Assembly: GCA_005883305.1 (NCBI GenBank)
Contig: VBAC01000001.1
Location: forward strand, 372,001 to 436,000
DNA: 64,000 bases
Direction: 5' to 3'
DNA from: Alphaproteobacteria bacterium
GTDB lineage: Bacteria > Pseudomonadota > Alphaproteobacteria > Sphingomonadales > Sphingomonadaceae
Made by a program: the position numbers and the translations under genes. The notes under the pieces are model-generated. The model was not told the DNA's origin and did no database searches. It worked only from the letters and a program-made list of their open reading frames with translations. Shown here one piece after another: positions 63,839 through 64,000 of this stretch. Position 1 is the first letter of the stretch. Each line of letters begins with the position of its first letter.

Positions 63839-64000
63839 ATGCTGACCGTTGGAACAATCGTCGGAGGCGGCTTCCGCCTGGTGAGGGACAAGCCGGTCGC
63901 GGTGCTTGTCTGGTGCCTGTGCTACATGGCCGCGATGGCGGTGATGAGCCTCGCCATGGGCCGCACGTTCGGGGCGATGGCTTCGGCCGGCAAGGATCCC
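63839..64000 (+). CDS. Membrane protein of unknown function, cut by the window end
   Basis: ATG at 63839 after AGGAGGGGGAAG, 18 bases beyond pntB. The first 54 residues include a basic segment (GGGFRLVRDKPVAV) and a membrane helix (VLVWCLCYMAAMAVMSLAM). The gene continues past the edge. The strong ribosome site makes it a real gene; the family is unclear. Confidence 0.75.
   Translation, partial: MLTVGTIVGGGFRLVRDKPVAVLVWCLCYMAAMAVMSLAMGRTFGAMASAGKDP

Overview
The window is high-GC, densely packed chromosomal DNA from an alphaproteobacterium, most likely a member of the Sphingomonadales (Sphingomonas/Sphingosinicella-like; family-level inference only). Support comes from the rnhB-ccrM neighbourhood with GANTC sites and a CtrA-like motif, a three-subunit pyridine-nucleotide transhydrogenase preceded by an aa3-oxidase subunit IV gene, a FixLJ-type pair, a CtaA/COX15 heme A synthase, and many palindromic intergenic repeats. 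Most genes are core or housekeeping. The clear accessory island is the AT-rich RHS locus at 20.4-25.2 kb. No integrase, transposase, rRNA or CRISPR array is visible, and there is one tRNA (Gln, TTG).

0-9.5 kb: a membrane-tethered LuxR-type regulator, dxs (isoprenoid precursor synthesis) and an acidic HTH protein form one overlapping minus-strand operon. They are followed by an orphan baseplate-V-like OB protein, a Zur-like Fur repressor and a MerC protein with a recognisable promoter, then ctaA-cutA and the rplM-rpsI operon (S9 with a long acidic Ala/Pro tail, ended by a clean terminator), and a TIGR02594 cysteine-peptidase-like protein. 9.5-20.4 kb: tlyA, an RND efflux pair (adaptor and pump), tspO, ubiK, a YbjN-like gene, proC, ilvE, tRNA-Gln, a DUF72 protein and an ALDH7-type dehydrogenase.

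20.4-25.2 kb (the most interesting region): a minus-strand operon made of a 74-residue secreted YD-repeat mini-protein, a 1321-residue signal-peptide-bearing RHS protein with a Pro-rich linker and a hydrophobic Gly/Ala-rich C-terminal tip, a 58-residue two-TM protein with its own Shine-Dalgarno, a 26-bp relic of an RHS core end, and a second two-TM small protein. This looks like a polymorphic toxin with its immunity gene and a displaced, decayed second cassette.

25-41 kb: a GGDEF-EAL protein, DUF4383, L,D-transpeptidases, a FAD-Rieske oxidoreductase, an ATP-dependent DNA ligase, FixJ (apparent CTG start) and FixL, msrA, Sua5/TsaC, an acyl-CoA dehydrogenase, a Pro-rich membrane protein, and a GntR regulator overlapping a hidden 45-residue membrane peptide. 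41-52 kb: nitroreductase, a peptide transporter (POT) with two amidohydrolases (the second carries a 120-bp palindromic element inserted in frame in its signal peptide), an aldo/keto reductase, a dicarboxylate symporter, glmM, DUF1272 and thiD. 52-64 kb: rnhB, ccrM (preceded by five GANTC sites in 153 bp), folP, a third L,D-transpeptidase, a GFA protein, an NtrC-type regulator, a flavin amine oxidase and the pnt operon, which carries a small lipoprotein gene. The window ends inside a membrane-protein gene.

Repeats: at least four palindromic repeat classes occupy the intergenic gaps. One copy contains a 65-nt stretch that folds on paper into a perfect three-way junction with complementary CCC and GGG loops. 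Two short palindromes at 5.2 and 50.5 kb differ by paired (covarying) substitutions.
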